DNA of 64,000 nt from Plumapathes pennacea (GCA_964036295.1 OZ038469.1:4356067-4420066), one strand, 5' to 3'; positions 48,662 through 60,948 are shown, counted from the stretch's first letter. Notes: generated by a model from the letters alone, not told the origin. Numbers and translations: made by a program.

Positions 48662-50665
48662 TTAGAAATCCAGGTCATATTCTGGAACCACCATGTCCAC
48701 TTCTTCTCTGTCATCGAGAACATCACTTGAAATTGAACTGGAAAGTAGGTAGCTCTCAATCTCTGCAAGTTGTTTCTTTAGTAGGTTCAGTTCATCAATT
48801 TCCTGTTCAAAAGTGTCAATATCATCAAACAGTTCCTGGAATACTTCCAGGATATCAATTGCATGTCTTGATGAATAAATGGCCAGGTTCTCTGTTAGGT
48901 ACTTGCCACAGAAAATATGTTTGGCATGATTAATGATGTCATTAATCAGTTTGTCAGTAAATCCATGGCTCGTTTCCTGATGAAATAATGACACAATTCC
49001 AAGCGAATACTGCTCCTTGAGTTCCAACAAGGCAAGACGAAGATCTCTCTTGTCTAGTTCATTCAATACCCGGCTTGGAATGACAATATTACTTGGTGGA
49101 ACAGAGTTTTCTTCATTACTTAAGGATAAATGTTCCAATTCATCTGCAACACATGATCTATCTCCAGCACACTGGCAATTACTTCTACATAGTGAGCAAC
49201 AGAAATGTGCAGGTTCCTTTGGCAAAACAGACTTCTCAAAATGTCCATACAGGCACACTCGCATACAGGTTCCACTTTTGAACAATTCCTTTACATCTGT
49301 GTCACACTGAGACAGCTGACGGTTAGTAGCATAAACAATGGTGAAGGCTTGCTGCCCATTTCGTCCAGCTCTGCCTGCTTGCTGAATAATTTCTGTGGTG
49401 GTCCGTGGTGGGCCATAATGAACAACATATTTCACGTTTGAAAAATTTATACCCATGCCAAGGGCACTAGTTGCAATAACAACTCTCTGCGTGCCACTTC
49501 CCTTGAAATCCTCCTCAGTTCTTGTTTTCTGAGTTTCCCATGTTTTTGCATGGTAAACCCCAAGTAATGCCACCTTCTGCCCCTCTTTTTCCAAAAATGC
49601 TTTGCCTCTCAGGTTCATCAGTAAGTAACTGATTACACTGGCAATGTCATTGAATGTCTTGCAAAAGATAATTGTTTGTGGGGTTCTCTCCTGCTCCTTC
49701 TCAATCATTGCGGCAACCCACTTGATATGTTTTAGCGCATCTGCCTCCACTGTAATGTGTTGAAAACCCAGAAAAATGTTATCTTTATTTGGGGACACAT
49801 TGACTACAAGTGGACTGATCATTCCACAAGACTTCCACAAAGCCGATCGGTCTTTCACTTTAACTGACGCTGTTAAGGCAAGAACAGGGACTCCGGGCAA
49901 GAAAGATCGCAAGTTCTTCACTCTGGCAAAGGCTTCCCTAAATGGCTGGGCTTTCTTACCTTTTCTGTTAACGGAAACTTCTCCCCTATCAATGAACGAA
50001 AGAATAAAAAATCAGTATATTTAAAAACGAAAAGGCAGGCATAATTATCGAAGAACTTGTTCGTTTCACTAAATAATGTCGCAGTGAAACTTTTCGTAAA
50101 TTATCTCACGCGAGAATATCAGTTGGAGGGTGGACAGAAAGCTATATTCCAAAAACATGAACCATCGTATCTCTTACCAGGCTGAAACTGCATGTACTTC
50201 GTCTACCACCAAAGTAACGATTTGTTTGCCGAGTTGTCCATCTTTAAGTTCCCTGGACCACTCTTCTGACAACCAGCTTTCTGGGCTGCCGTAAATCAGG
50301 TCGACATCGAACGCAGCACGAAGATCTTCATCCGCTCGTTTTTCTCCCAAACCTATGGCATGTGCTTTAAGACCCAAACGCGTCATCTCTTCCACTTGGT
50401 CCTTCATTATGGAAACCAACGGTGTCACAATTAGGACTGTTGCTCGTTCTTCTCGGTTCCAAAGCGCTTTCAAAACAAGCGGGAGGAGCTGAAATATCAA
50501 ACTCTTTCCGAACCCGGTCGGGAGAACGCCAAACACATCCCTTTTCTTTGCCACAGCTTGCAAGCACAGTTTCTGCTCTTTTTTCAGAGTAGAAATATGA
50601 GGAAACTGTCGCATTGAATCGCTTAAAGCTTGTTCAAACACTGAATCGGAAAACGAAGACGCCAT
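48662..50665 (-). CDS. RecQ-like superfamily 2 helicase of the 7.6-kb transposon, two exons, 603 aa
   Basis: Exon 1 50,178-50,665 and exon 2 48,662-49,985 join at a split Trp codon in VSAW|GE. Helicase motifs in order: Walker A GVLPTGFGKS (residues 46-55), motif Ia VTPLVSIMKDQ, DEVH box (155-158), LALTAS (198-203), IIFCKTF (268-274), TSALGMGINF (335-344), QAGRAGRNG (365-373). A cysteine-rich RecQ zinc-like segment follows (CMRVCLYGHF ... CCSLCRSNCQC). The acidic C-terminus ends YDLDF. Cellular RecQ proteins unwind DNA 3'-5' and usually continue with winged-helix and HRDC domains, which are not evident here. A role in transposition (strand separation or repair of the excision site) is inference. 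Confidence 0.9.
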
Positions 50666-50723
50666 GTTTTTTTATGATCTGTGATCTGACCAATCAGAGC
50701 CTGATACCAGATTCTGGTATCAT

Positions 50724-50825
50724 GGAACAGCGGTTTGATAGCAGTGTTCACAGGCTTTCCCCTCCGTCAAACTCTCTCCCAGCCTCCGCGCGGCCGTAAA
50801 AAAGAGAGAGCCTGTTCACAGGCTA
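50724..50825. repeat. Right terminal inverted repeat of the 7.6-kb transposon
   Basis: Mirror of 43,217-43,318, differing by one base in the GGGGA(G/A)AGCC part. The helicase start codon is only about 60 bp inside it, so the repeat probably also contains that gene's promoter. Confidence 0.92.
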
Positions 50826-50832
50826 AGATTAA

Positions 50833-51289
50833 AGTGCACATAAGCCCAAAAATGATATCTTTACAATCGAATCTACATGACGGAAATATGTTGACTATTA
50901 GAATAAGTCTGCGTTTTAACGCTGCGCCTTTGAGTTATAAAGGTTTATATTTTGAATATGGTAATGACATGACGTCAAAGAAGGAACAATTTATTATACA
51001 AAATCTTGTTGGCAGAGATAATTGACATTTTATCAATGTCCATTTCATATTTGAATTCTGTGTAAATGATTTTACTAAATACTTTGTATGAATCTGGAAA
51101 CAGTTCCAATCACGAAGAGAAAGAAATAACATTGAATTACTCCTTTGACGTCACGTCATTACCATATTCGAAATATAAACTTCTATAACTTATAGGCGCA
51201 ATGTTGAAACACAGAAATAATCTACTAGTCAACTATTTACTTTATGTAGAATCGATTGTGAAGATATCATTTTTGGGCTTATGTGCACT
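50833..51289. mobile_element. 457-bp foldback MITE with TTAA target duplication
   Basis: Ends AGTGCACATAAGCCCAAAAA and TTTTTGGGCTTATGTGCACT, with inverted arms extending inward for much of the length (GAATATGGTAATGACATGACG against its reverse form). TTAA lies on both sides, and copy A has a single TTAA at the empty site (GATTAAGCAGTTAAC). The TTAA preference points to piggyBac or Kolobok enzymes as the mobiliser. The larger transposon inserted across its left border. Confidence 0.85.
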
Positions 51290-52319
51290 TTAATCAGTTA
51301 ACTCTTCTAAACTCAGGTGCATTACCTTTGAAACAAAACCTAGCAAGAGCACGTCCCACATCTTCCATGCATAGTTTAGACATCAGGTATAATAATTCTA
51401 CTCACCAGAATAGTTGAGAGATTCACAAAATCAGCATAGTCTTGGTTGATCAACTCGATCAGAGCGTGTTTTAGAGACTTCAAATATTCGTCTAAACTTG
51501 TCTTTAATGAATCTAGGGACACGCTTCCTTTGCAACTCCCCACAAAATTGTCAACGCTGAAATTCTCTTTTAGAAAATCAGCTCTCGTAAAACACGACAT
51601 GCTTGGCTCCGTCGGAACAACAACACCGTCCGCCATGTTTGATCCAACTCATCACTTGTGACCAGGGCTCCGCAAGCAATAATGTCCGAGAGAACCTGAT
51701 TACAAGCTTTGCGGTCTTGCGTCATTTTCCCGCGAATTTTCTAACAAAAAGAGCAGCTGCAGAGATCGGCTATATTAATCGATATCTAAATAAAATGCAG
51801 ATTGATATTTATACAAGACGGGATTTTTCCTACTTCAAAAGACGTGAAAGTAAAGATTAGGGCTACTGAATCAGTAATAATTTTCTGTAATCACAATCAG
51901 TCCTCACTGAAACGACGATTTTCACGTGGCTTTCTTTTCTTTAGTTATTCAGGCAATAAACTGTGAGGGACTTCACTCGGTGAGAAAAACAACTTCATAA
52001 TTTTCGTGGCGTGTGGGATTTTTTTTCACTCAAACTTTGACAAATGATGTAGAGCTGCGTTCATTTTGAGCGTGCTTTTTGGCTGATTAGAAAACAATGC
52101 GCAGAATCGTCGAGGATCCATAGTGGACGAGCCGCGCTACACAGCAAATAAAGTTAATAGTATATACCACACAAGTGAATAGTGCCTTTCGCGCGCTCTG
52201 TTTGGCTCCTCAATCTCGGAATATCCACCGCTATTCACCGACACTGAGGAGAATAATTGTTAATTAAAGTGGATACCCTGAAGTGAACCGCTTATCGTCG
52301 GCATTTTACAGTGCCGCCT

Positions 52320-52355
<36 letters not shown>

Positions 52356-52556
52356 GTCAATGTTAGTGAAGTTGTTTGCTATCACTCATCGATATAATGA
52401 AATGCCCTTTTTTGACGGCTGTTTATATCACTACATATATCTGGACAAGAGATGTACACAGATCCCAAATTGTTTCGTTTATTAGCAACCGTAAGCTACC
52501 TGGTGCTGATTACAAGAAAAGCTTACTAGTTCCCGTGATACAAAGCGAGCCCCTCC

Positions 52557-54710
52557 TCAAACACGTTTTAGGAATGCGTTGGAGTTATTGGTTCCGTTGT
52601 ATCTGCAGAGCATAGAATTAAAAAAAGGTACTCTGTAAATAACTACAGTAAATTACACGGCACACTGTAGCGGCAATAATGTGTCCCTTGATGTTTCCAG
52701 GGTGGCAAATGTGCGGTAACATTGATGTGTTCAGCGCGGACACAAAATGCTTCTAAGGTTTTTCAGCAACTTGTCTCCTTGTGTCCAGAACATAACATCT
52801 GTCTCCGCAACAAATGTTTCGCGCGTGGGCAAAACGAGGAAACATTTGGGAAAGATGCGTGCGCTAGCAATGTTGCCACCATAATGTGTTGTCGTTTACG
52901 CCAGGCCGTAAGAGTCCAGAAAAAGAGGAACAGAATTATACACCCCTCTGCAACAGACCTGGTGAAACCCGACCTGGTGAGATTTTTTCCCCTCCCTGGG
53001 GAAAATTTTAGCCAACCTGGGCCCTGGTGAACTTTTATATTTTACCTGCCCAGTTTTTGTCCCCCATTGTGTTCTGGTGTGCTTTTTACCTCCCCGGTGG
53101 AATCTCAATAAAAAATATATAGTATTTACAGTTTTCTGACCTGGCGAAGTTTTTGCCGAAAACCTGTGAACATCCAGATCTCACCAGGTCTGTTACAGAG
53201 GGGCGTAATTATGTTTTCATTACAGCATTATCTCAACTGGACATGCGTCACACTCAGTACTTACCCAAAGAAGTCCGCGTATCGTTGATCCACGACGTAG
53301 TGATCAGAGTAGTCCTTCATAAACGCTTTCAAAGTATTTAACTTGGCGGGACCCCATTCTGTGTATTCGAGCTCTGCCAACAGCCCTTCACCCAGCCTTC
53401 CGTTAATATTTGGAGTCGTGTCCTCCACAATCATGTAGTCGCCAGGTTGCAGGAATCTGTCAAAGAACTTCAACACTCCCACCACGTTTGCATGACAGTC
53501 CTCTACTACAAACCATGGGTGTGGAAGCTCCTGGAAATAGAAGAGGGAGAGAGAAAGAGAGGAGGAGGGGGTTACCGATAAGGCACTGCCTGAGCAGATG
53601 ACTATTTGAGCGCGGTCAATTAATCCTTTCACTCCCAAGCTCAAAACACAGATTCTCTTAACCTTTTAAGAAGAAACTGTTTGAGTGATATACAGTGGAA
53701 CCCCAATATAACGAACCCCTTTATGATGAAGCCCCCGGTATAACGAACAATATTCTTCAGGCCGGCCGGCAAAGTTACAGTAAAATGTATGGAACAGAAC
53801 CCGATAACACGAACACCCGCTATAACGAACACAAATTCCCAGTCCCTTGACCTTCGTTATATCGGTGAATCAACTGTGCGTTGATGAGGGTAATGGAACG
53901 CCGTGAAAGAGACAATAGCTGACGTTTCGAGCGCTAGCCCTTCGCCAGAGCAAATGATTCGCTCTGACGAAAGGGCTAGCGCTCGAAATGTCAGCTATTG
54001 TCTCTTTCCCGGCGTTCCATAGCCCTCATAAACACACAGTTGATTCACCAGTTTGTCTTCCGCCACGTCGACGCAGTCAACCTAGTTCTTTTAAGAGCTA
54101 GTATTACACTCTTCGTTATATCGGGTTGTTACTGAAGTAAGAATGAATAGTGTAATCAGCATTCATCTAAGCACGTATTGACCCTTTCACTCCTGAGAGC
54201 GATCAACTTCAATTTTCTCCTTTAGTTTTTTTAGGAGAGATATATCATACAGTATGGAGAATTTGCTACTGCATACTTTGCTCAAATGAAAGCTGATTGG
54301 CAGGGTAATTCTCACTACATTGCTCATACACTTTTTTCTCGAATGATTGGGAGAATTTGTATTATGAGCTCAGGAATGAAAGTGTTAAGAGGCAACTTCT
54401 CTATCCCGTATGACTATTCACTGGTTAGAAATTGAAGGAGAAAGATGAAGTTGCTCACGCTTGGAGCTTTTTGAAAACGTTGACGCTAAGATGATCACGT
54501 GCCTCGAAACGCTTTTAATGTGAACAAAAACTTTTCAAAGGGGAGAAAAAGGTTGTGTTTTCAAACCAATCGGTTTAGTGTGGACAGACAAAAACCAGTC
54601 GAAAAAAGCTGTTATGTGGACGGAGAAATTTTTCAAAAGGGAAAAAAAAAGTCATTTTCAAACGAAAGGACATGGCCCGGCATGCATGCAACAATCATAA
54701 TCTCGAACCC

Positions 54711-54745
<35 letters not shown>

Positions 54746-55711
54746 GACTCCATCACCTGGAGCTGTTTCTCTGGGAATAACTCTTCGATGCGGTTCACAT
54801 CTCCTTCAACAAACGTGATATCTTTACACGATTTCGCCTCTGCGTGAACATTCCTCAAGCTGATGTCTAGCGAGAACACGTGAGCATCACAGCCATACGA
54901 CTTTAGCATGTCCGCCATCCATAGCGCGGAACCCCCCGAGAAAGCTCCGATTTCAAACACCGTACGAGGTTTGAGCTCCCACAGCAGCTGCTGATAAATA
55001 ACCAGATCCAGTGCGTCTTTCATTACGTCAACTCCTTTCCATTGGGTCAAGTATTTTCCTGTGAAACATAAATAAAGTATCCAAATGTCCTACGTGGTAT
55101 AAGCATTTAAACATTTAAGCATTTAATTAAGGTTGACAGCATTATTTGGTTAATTAAGGGCACCGTTTACAATTTGCCATTTTATCGCACTTCTGATTGG
55201 TCTCTTCTTAAAGTAGAGTCAAACCTATCTTACGGACACCCCTCTAAAACGGACACTTGTAAGACGGACACCTGGTAGGAGCGGTCCCTGCCGTTTCTTC
55301 AGTAATTTCCTCTAAATGAACTCTCTGACAGATACCTCTAAAATGGACAGTTGGAGCTGGTTCCTAGGCTCCGTGACAGACTGCAACTCAAGTTGGGTTG
55401 TACAGGTTGGTTGAAAGTATCTTTTGACAGCTCTGTGATCGACACTCTAATTGCTTTGATTTTGTGTAAGTCACTCAAAAGACAACAATAAAATCACATT
55501 ATTCTGTGCGGAAAATAGAATGTTTCTTACCAGTGGCGAGGACCTTAAACATCTCAAATGACACCACTCCATCATCCTTTCTTTCATCGAACTTGACAAA
55601 GCGATTTTTATCCGATTTTAACTTCTTCTTCTGCACCATCGCTGTTAAGTTGTCATACTCAACTGCGTCAATTTCATGTTCCTTTTCTCCTGTTTTTTGA
55701 AGTGGATCCAT
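52557..55711 (-). CDS. CmcI/cephalosporin-hydroxylase-like SAM methyltransferase, copy B, four exons, 264 aa
   Basis: Exons 55,531-55,711; 54,757-55,058; 53,265-53,530; 52,557-52,602 join in frame (795 nt with stop). Exon 1 starts MDPLQKTG and gives a lysine-rich leader (MVQKKKLKSDKNRF). Exon 2 carries GKYLTQWKGVDVMKD, then the SAM-binding FEIGAFSGGSALWMADML, VFSLD and FVEGD. Exon 3 has PHPWFVVEDCHANVVGVL and LQPGDYMIVEDT, and exon 4 the short tail YNGTNNSNAFLKRV. This order is that of the bacterial CmcI/rhamnosyl O-methyltransferase family (PF04989), rare in animals. The substrate is unknown. No signal peptide is seen. Acquisition from bacteria followed by gain of introns is possible but untested. 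The start ATG could be 8 codons further upstream. Confidence 0.9.
52660..52930. repeat. hAT-like repeat in methyltransferase intron 3, copy B only
   Basis: Contains TCTCCGCAACAAATGTTTCG, CGCGTGGGCAAAACGAGGAA and GCAATGTTGCCACC. A diverged relative lies near 16,740-17,010. It is absent from copy A, where the intron is correspondingly shorter. Confidence 0.6.
52940..53207. repeat. ACCCCTCTGCAACAGACCTGG-type MITE, copy B
   Basis: Full-length member with both ends (TACACCCCTCTGCAACAGAC ... TCTGTTACAGAGGGGCGTA). Copy A keeps only its right three quarters. Confidence 0.65.
53692..53870. repeat. Mariner-like MITE, copy B (uninterrupted)
   Basis: Begins ACAGTGGAACCCCAATATAA and ends near CCTTCGTTATATCGG. 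It serves as the empty-site reference for the insert at 11,434-11,629. The 60-bp-arm inverted repeat follows at about 53,890-54,035. Confidence 0.6.
54178..54388. repeat. TTAA-type MITE, copy B-4
   Basis: Counterpart of 12,064-12,273, with left end CCCTTTCACTCCTGAG and right end AATGAAAGTGTTAA. Confidence 0.7.
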
Positions 55712-55735
55712 TTTTTCTGAAAATCCATTAATCAA

Positions 55736-55750
55736 TCAGTTAGGAAATAG

Positions 55751-55782
<32 letters not shown>

Positions 55783-57782
55783 CACTCAACCATTAGATCA
55801 ATATTCTATGTCATTTTCTTCAAAGGTAAGGTCGATATATAAATCTGCTCATTGCAAGTTTTATTCCCATTTAAATAAACCATGAGTGTATTGTATTCTT
55901 GTATGACACTTTTGACTCGAAGTTACAGGGTCAGTTGCATAAAAGTTGGACGAACTTTAGTGGTACGACGTACGAAGTCAGCTGCACAATATGCAGAATA
56001 AAACAAATCATTTTTTACTTTCCGATCGGTTTTGCTTCCATCCACAATTTACCCTGCTTACTACAATCCTGGTCACTGAGTTTCTTTGGGACACCCTAAT
56101 AACATTGTTCGAGATATAGTTAATTATTATGACCAGCTGAACACAAAATGGATAAAACGCACTCCCTTGTACACAACTCTCTCACAAGATCAAACATTCG
56201 TTCATTTTTCGCCGCGGCTTTGCGATCGGCCAGAGGCTGCTCGGCAGAGAAGCAAAGAATTATCCGCAAAACAGAAAGTAGGCCTGCTACCTCTGTAGAA
56301 TTCTTCCATGACTAAGTTTACTAAATTCCCACCGCACTGTTATTTTCAGGGAGTTATTTTAACTCCAAATTAAAAGGGAGTAAAAAAGAGGTACACAGAA
56401 CGACTCCTTTTTAGAGCAGTTTTCACTCCCACTTTTTAACTCCTTCATGAGAGTAAAATTAACTCCCTAAACAGGAGTTGGTATCACCCCTGCTTTGGAG
56501 TTTTAACTCGTTCATTTTGTAAGAGGTACAACTCCCTCGTTTAATCTGTAATCGGAAACATCTTGGGTAGCCCGTGGAAAACGGGGAGCATGAGTGCCGG
56601 AGTATTGCGCAAGAGTGGAAAACACGGAGAGATGTACAGTGCAACCTCGATATAACGAAGGCCAAGGGTTCGTTATATAACGGGGTTTCGTTTTAGCGAG
56701 GTTCTGCTCACATACATTTTACTGTAACAGGGCTGTAACGGGCTGAAGAATACCGTTCGTTATATTGGGGTTTTCGTTAAACCGAGTTTCGTTATATCGA
56801 TGTTTCACTGTAACGTGCAAATGCAAAAGATACATCAAATACAATTACAATAAATTGAAAATGCGAAAAGGTACCGCATTACACGTCTACAAAGGAAAAT
56901 GCAGTTATTCGTTGCGTGCGAATCACCGATGTGCCTTGGCTGTGCCCTTCTTTTCAGCCAAAAATCGTATGCGCGAGTGAAAAATAAATTCGGTTTCGCG
57001 CCAGACCTCGCTCGGCCTCCGATGATGCTTTGATGGGGTCAGCGTGGTCTTGCCTGTCGCAATAATGCCGGTTGGAGACCAAAGCGCCCGGGGGGGGGGG
57101 GGGGTGTACTCCTCAAAATTTTGGGTGGGAGTGTGCTGCCCGGGACTAAAAACCTATTCAGCCCAAAATGTGCGATTTTCGACCCTATTTCAGACTAATG
57201 TGTGCGATTTTCGACCGTTTCAGACCAAAATTTGCAATTTTCGACCCTACTTCTGACCAAAATGTGCGATTTTTGACCGTTTTCAGACCAAATATAAAGA
57301 TCTCCTACCTCGTTCCAGACCAAAGGCTCAAAATCAATACCCTTGCTATTTCAGACTAAAAACGCACATACCTATATGACTTATAAATGGAAGTACCCCC
57401 CCTTCCCCCTGCGCGCGCACGGGCCAAAACATTTGCGGCTATCGTCTCGCGGTGACTTCTAACCCTTCTATTTCCTTGTGGTCAAAGGCAGGCAAATCTT
57501 GTATTACACTGCCGGGGGATTTCTTTCACAAAAGACACTCAGCCTATTGCTTATGGTCTCTTGTGTCCCCTGCGTCGATTTCAAGCCGCCGTGGGTTCTC
57601 CCATATATAAGTTATATAGGTGTGTGCCGCCCCAAAGGGTATCATTCTCAGCATTTTAGTCTAAAATAGGGTATCGATTTGGAAGAGGGAAGGAGATTTT
57701 GATATTTGGTCTGAAATAGGGTCGAAAATCGCACATTTTGGTCTGAAATACAGTGGAACCCCGTTAATACGACCACACAGGC

Positions 57783-57814
<32 letters not shown>

Positions 57815-58976
57815 GCAAAACAAAACAAAACAAAAACAAAAACTAAAGAAGAAAAAAAATGGTCGTATTAACGGGGTGGTCGTATTTACGGGGGTAGGGT
57901 CAAGTTTTGTAGCTGGCCTCTTTTCAATGACGTCATTGTCGAGTCTACTGATTCTTCTTTACCAGCGATGTTCGCCAGTGTCAATTCAATTGTTCGTGCT
58001 AAGATTACAAGGAGAAGCATGCATTTAAGGTCATGCTGGTATAAAAGAAGCAGACAGTGCCTGCAGGAAAGTCACTGTGGTCAGCTTACACTGGAGTGGA
58101 CAGGTTTAAGCTTTTGTGCTCAGAGTACAAGAGTGTGCGGTTTAGTAAATGGACTTAGCTATTACAGCTTTACATCTGCTAGACCTGCATTGCAACCTTG
58201 TGTGTCACTAAAACTTGGTCTGGGTATTCTACTGTAGAGTGTTCACATGTTCTGCATCCTTTAAGACAGACAAGTTGTACTGAGTTTAATATTGTATATA
58301 TATATATAGTCCGTGTATATTAACACAAGAAAGAGATATTAACAGTGAACCTGGTTTCATTGTCTTAGGAATTCCATATTCACAGGACTCATTGGAAGAA
58401 AGACAAGATAGCCCAAGGAAAAGAAAGGTTGAAGATGTCTCAGGTTAGTTGCTGTACTCTTTGTTTAAAGGCATGATTACAATAATTAATTAGACTTGTA
58501 GCACGCTCTCCATGTACATTTACGAAAATTGAGCAATATCTTAACGTCCTCAGGAGTTACGGAACAAATTTTTGGACTGAAGCTAGGATATTAGTATATG
58601 TTGAGAATGATGTAGAAACCTTTGATAAAGTCGCTTAGGATATATTCTTTAAACCTGGACGTAATCTCTAAAAATCATGTAAATTTTGGATGTAACGCGT
58701 AATACTTTGCGACCATACGGAGAAGTAAAACATGGATTGCAGCCACAAAAAATCTACTAACGAAACCCCGTTGGCAGGAATTCTTGAAAAATGCATTACA
58801 AATCAACAAGCGAAGTTACAATGTTCTTTCTTTCTTTGTAACTCCGTAACACTAACTTTTGTTCTAGTTACCCTCGTGTATATGGCGCGTTTTCGGGGTC
58901 AAAATTAAGTATGTATAATCGTTCAAAAATAGTTTGACTTATGAATAATGTCTTCTTCATACTCACTTCATAATCA
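55736..58976. other. Repeat-rich region upstream of the methyltransferase, missing from copy A
   Basis: Holds a (CAAT)n run (55,752-55,781), palindromic MITEs at 56,641-56,816 (GATATAACGAAG / CGTTATATCGATG), 57,090-57,750 (foldback with GTGCGATTTTCGACC and its inverse around a G-rich start) and 57,749-57,890 (CAGTGGAACCCCGTTAATACG with a poly-A loop), plus (TA)n near 58,294. A possible plus-strand exon at 58,371-58,442 (DSLEERQDSPRKRKVEDVS between TCTTAG and GTTAGT) is too short to assign. About 3.7 kb of this region is absent between the flanks joined at about 13,085 in copy A. Confidence 0.6.
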
Positions 58977-60004
58977 GCTACATCTTCACTTACATCTTGT
59001 TCTAATCTTCTCGAAAGGTCGATCAGATGCAAGCGAAGAGTTTGCAAAAACTGACACTGTTCCAACGAAAGACTGATCCTTCGTGCCCTGAAACTTCACC
59101 GGGCCGCCAGCAATCTCCGATTTACGGCCACCGTGCTTAATCTTGCTCCCAGTCCTCTTACCGTGTTCTGTGTTATCCGATCGTAACTCGTTTCGCAAGT
59201 CATTCGCGTTACGCACGAGTGATTTTAAAAGTAATTGTGATTGTATTAATACATTTCAACATTTAAGCGTGCATGTCGAAGAAAACATTTGAAAGTCATG
59301 ATGTACCAAACATTTATTCACAAGTAAACAGGTAAAAAGTGGAGTAGTTTTAATTGTCATAAAGTGCAAGAAGATATTATTTATAAGTCAAATAATGAAC
59401 GATTACATACTTAATTTTGACCCCGAAACGGCGTGCCATAGATCACAGGGTCATTTCACCTTTTACCTGCGGTATATGACGTTTACACACACAAAATGTT
59501 TACCTAAGTAAGTAAAATCTGCTACCTCGGTAAAACGCTGCAGTCTAAACACGGCATGGATAAGAGCAACAATTGTCGTCCTCATGGGGGCATCTGAGGT
59601 GTCGCGCCGAGTCGGTGGATGATAAATTACACTTATCATTCTCGCAAGTTCAGATTTTAATTCTGTAAAATCTGAACTCAAGGCTTGTATTTCGATTTTT
59701 AATTTGGTGATGTATCCTGCCTCTTCGCCAGTCGACAAATACTGCCTCGTTCGTCGCTGCTCCCGATTCCACAACTTCTAGCAGTTTCTCGTTTAGAACT
59801 TTGAGGTGGTACCACTTGACAGTTATATTGTCGGTCTTGTATGTTGTGGGCAGTGTCGTTTCCACATTCTGCGGCGCCCTCTTCGATGTCAAGTAGCGTA
59901 CCAATAAATTTCTTCAAGGTTTCGAAATCGCCGTGCCAGAGAAAATCATCCTTTTTGCTGTTGAACTCAAGGTATTGATGTATCGGGTCCTTTGAGCAAC
60001 TCAT
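58977..60004 (-). pseudogene. Unrecognised cnidarian gene or gene remnant
   Basis: From MSCSKDPIHQYLEFN at 60,004 the frame runs through DDFLWHGDFETLKKFIGTLL, then coherent sequence continues in a second frame (DNITVKWYHLKVLNEKLLEV, to about 59,760) and in a third (LSSDFTELKSELARMIS, DAPMRTTIVALIHAVFRLQR, to about 59,500). A separate exon 58,977-59,087 has a TTTCAG acceptor and GTGAGT donor and reads LEQCQFLQTLRLHLIDLSRR. The two frame changes are not explained by obvious introns, so it is probably a broken copy of a larger gene. I cannot name the family. Part of it is present in copy A (13,120-13,296). Confidence 0.45.
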
Positions 60005-60948
60005 TCCCGTTTTTTTTTGTGTGTGTGTGTCGGATTTCGTGTTTGAAGCAGAGAGAGCGCTGAAATGGCGTTCGGACGACCGCTAATTTCGAGTACTGTA
60101 TAACTATGAGCGAAAAATCAGTTTTCAGCTGTCCATTGTAAGCGAGAAATAAAGGTTTGCGTCAGACTGAAAGATAAATAGAAATTCCATAAATGCAGAA
60201 TTGGAACACGTACCGAAGACACTTGTAAGTCGACATCTCACCTTCTGGTTATCTTAAAATTTCCATTCATATTCGTTGTACAATACCTCAATCCATTCCG
60301 GAGTCTGCCAAGTTTCATCAGGTCCAGCAAGCGAGAACGGAGATATTTGACAGTTTCTGACACTGAAATTTTTTGCGCACAACTCGTAACGAATCAATTA
60401 CATAATCAAGTTCGATGCGAAAGCACTGCTTCAAGGAAAAAGCACCGTTCGAAATCGCACGTACACAAATGACTTGAAAACACCTGAAACCCCACTTACA
60501 GTGGTTTAAGTAACATATAAAAATCTTGTGAAATATCCCAATGTTACACAAATGGTGGAGCGCGACATACTGCTGCAGGCTTTTGATTAAAAACCAACCA
60601 AATAGAAGCTTATTCTCATTCAATACGCATCAAGGAAGCCGTGTTGTGAGCTAAACCTGCCCTGGTTCAGGCTAAAATGACGAGAGAATTGCTGACCAAC
60701 AGCTATTAAATATCGTGCTTTGAACAACAAGGCACTCACCAAATATGACTAGTAATCATGCGTAGAAGCTATTCAAGGCTCACTTACTTAGCTGGAGGGC
60801 TGACGTTTGAAGGCTGTGACGTTGCAGAAGTTTCAGTAGTCAAGAGAATGACGGTTTGTGTTCTTGAGTAGATTGAGTGTGCAAAGGTGCGGCAGCAGAT
60901 TACAGTGGCCACCTTCGATTTTTGCTCGGGGGGTGGGGCTGGGTCGTT

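Larger units (their letters stand above)
43217..50825. mobile_element. 7.6-kb DNA transposon with transposase and RecQ-like helicase (candidate Academ-type, helicase-bearing lineage)
   Basis: Bounded by 102-bp terminal inverted repeats with one mismatch (left 43,217-43,318, right 50,724-50,825) starting TAGCCTGTGAACAGGCTCTC. An 8-bp duplication AGATTAAA flanks it (43,209-43,216 and 50,826-50,833). It carries two convergent genes filling most of the interior: a spliced DUF6589-like transposase on + and a two-exon RecQ-like helicase on -. Both reconstruct without stop codons, so the element may be complete and active. It lies in COG2 intron 1 of copy B and is absent from copy A. Helicase-carrying Academ-superfamily elements are known from animals and fungi; assignment to that group is inference. 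The 8-bp duplication could also suggest other superfamilies. Confidence 0.88.
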
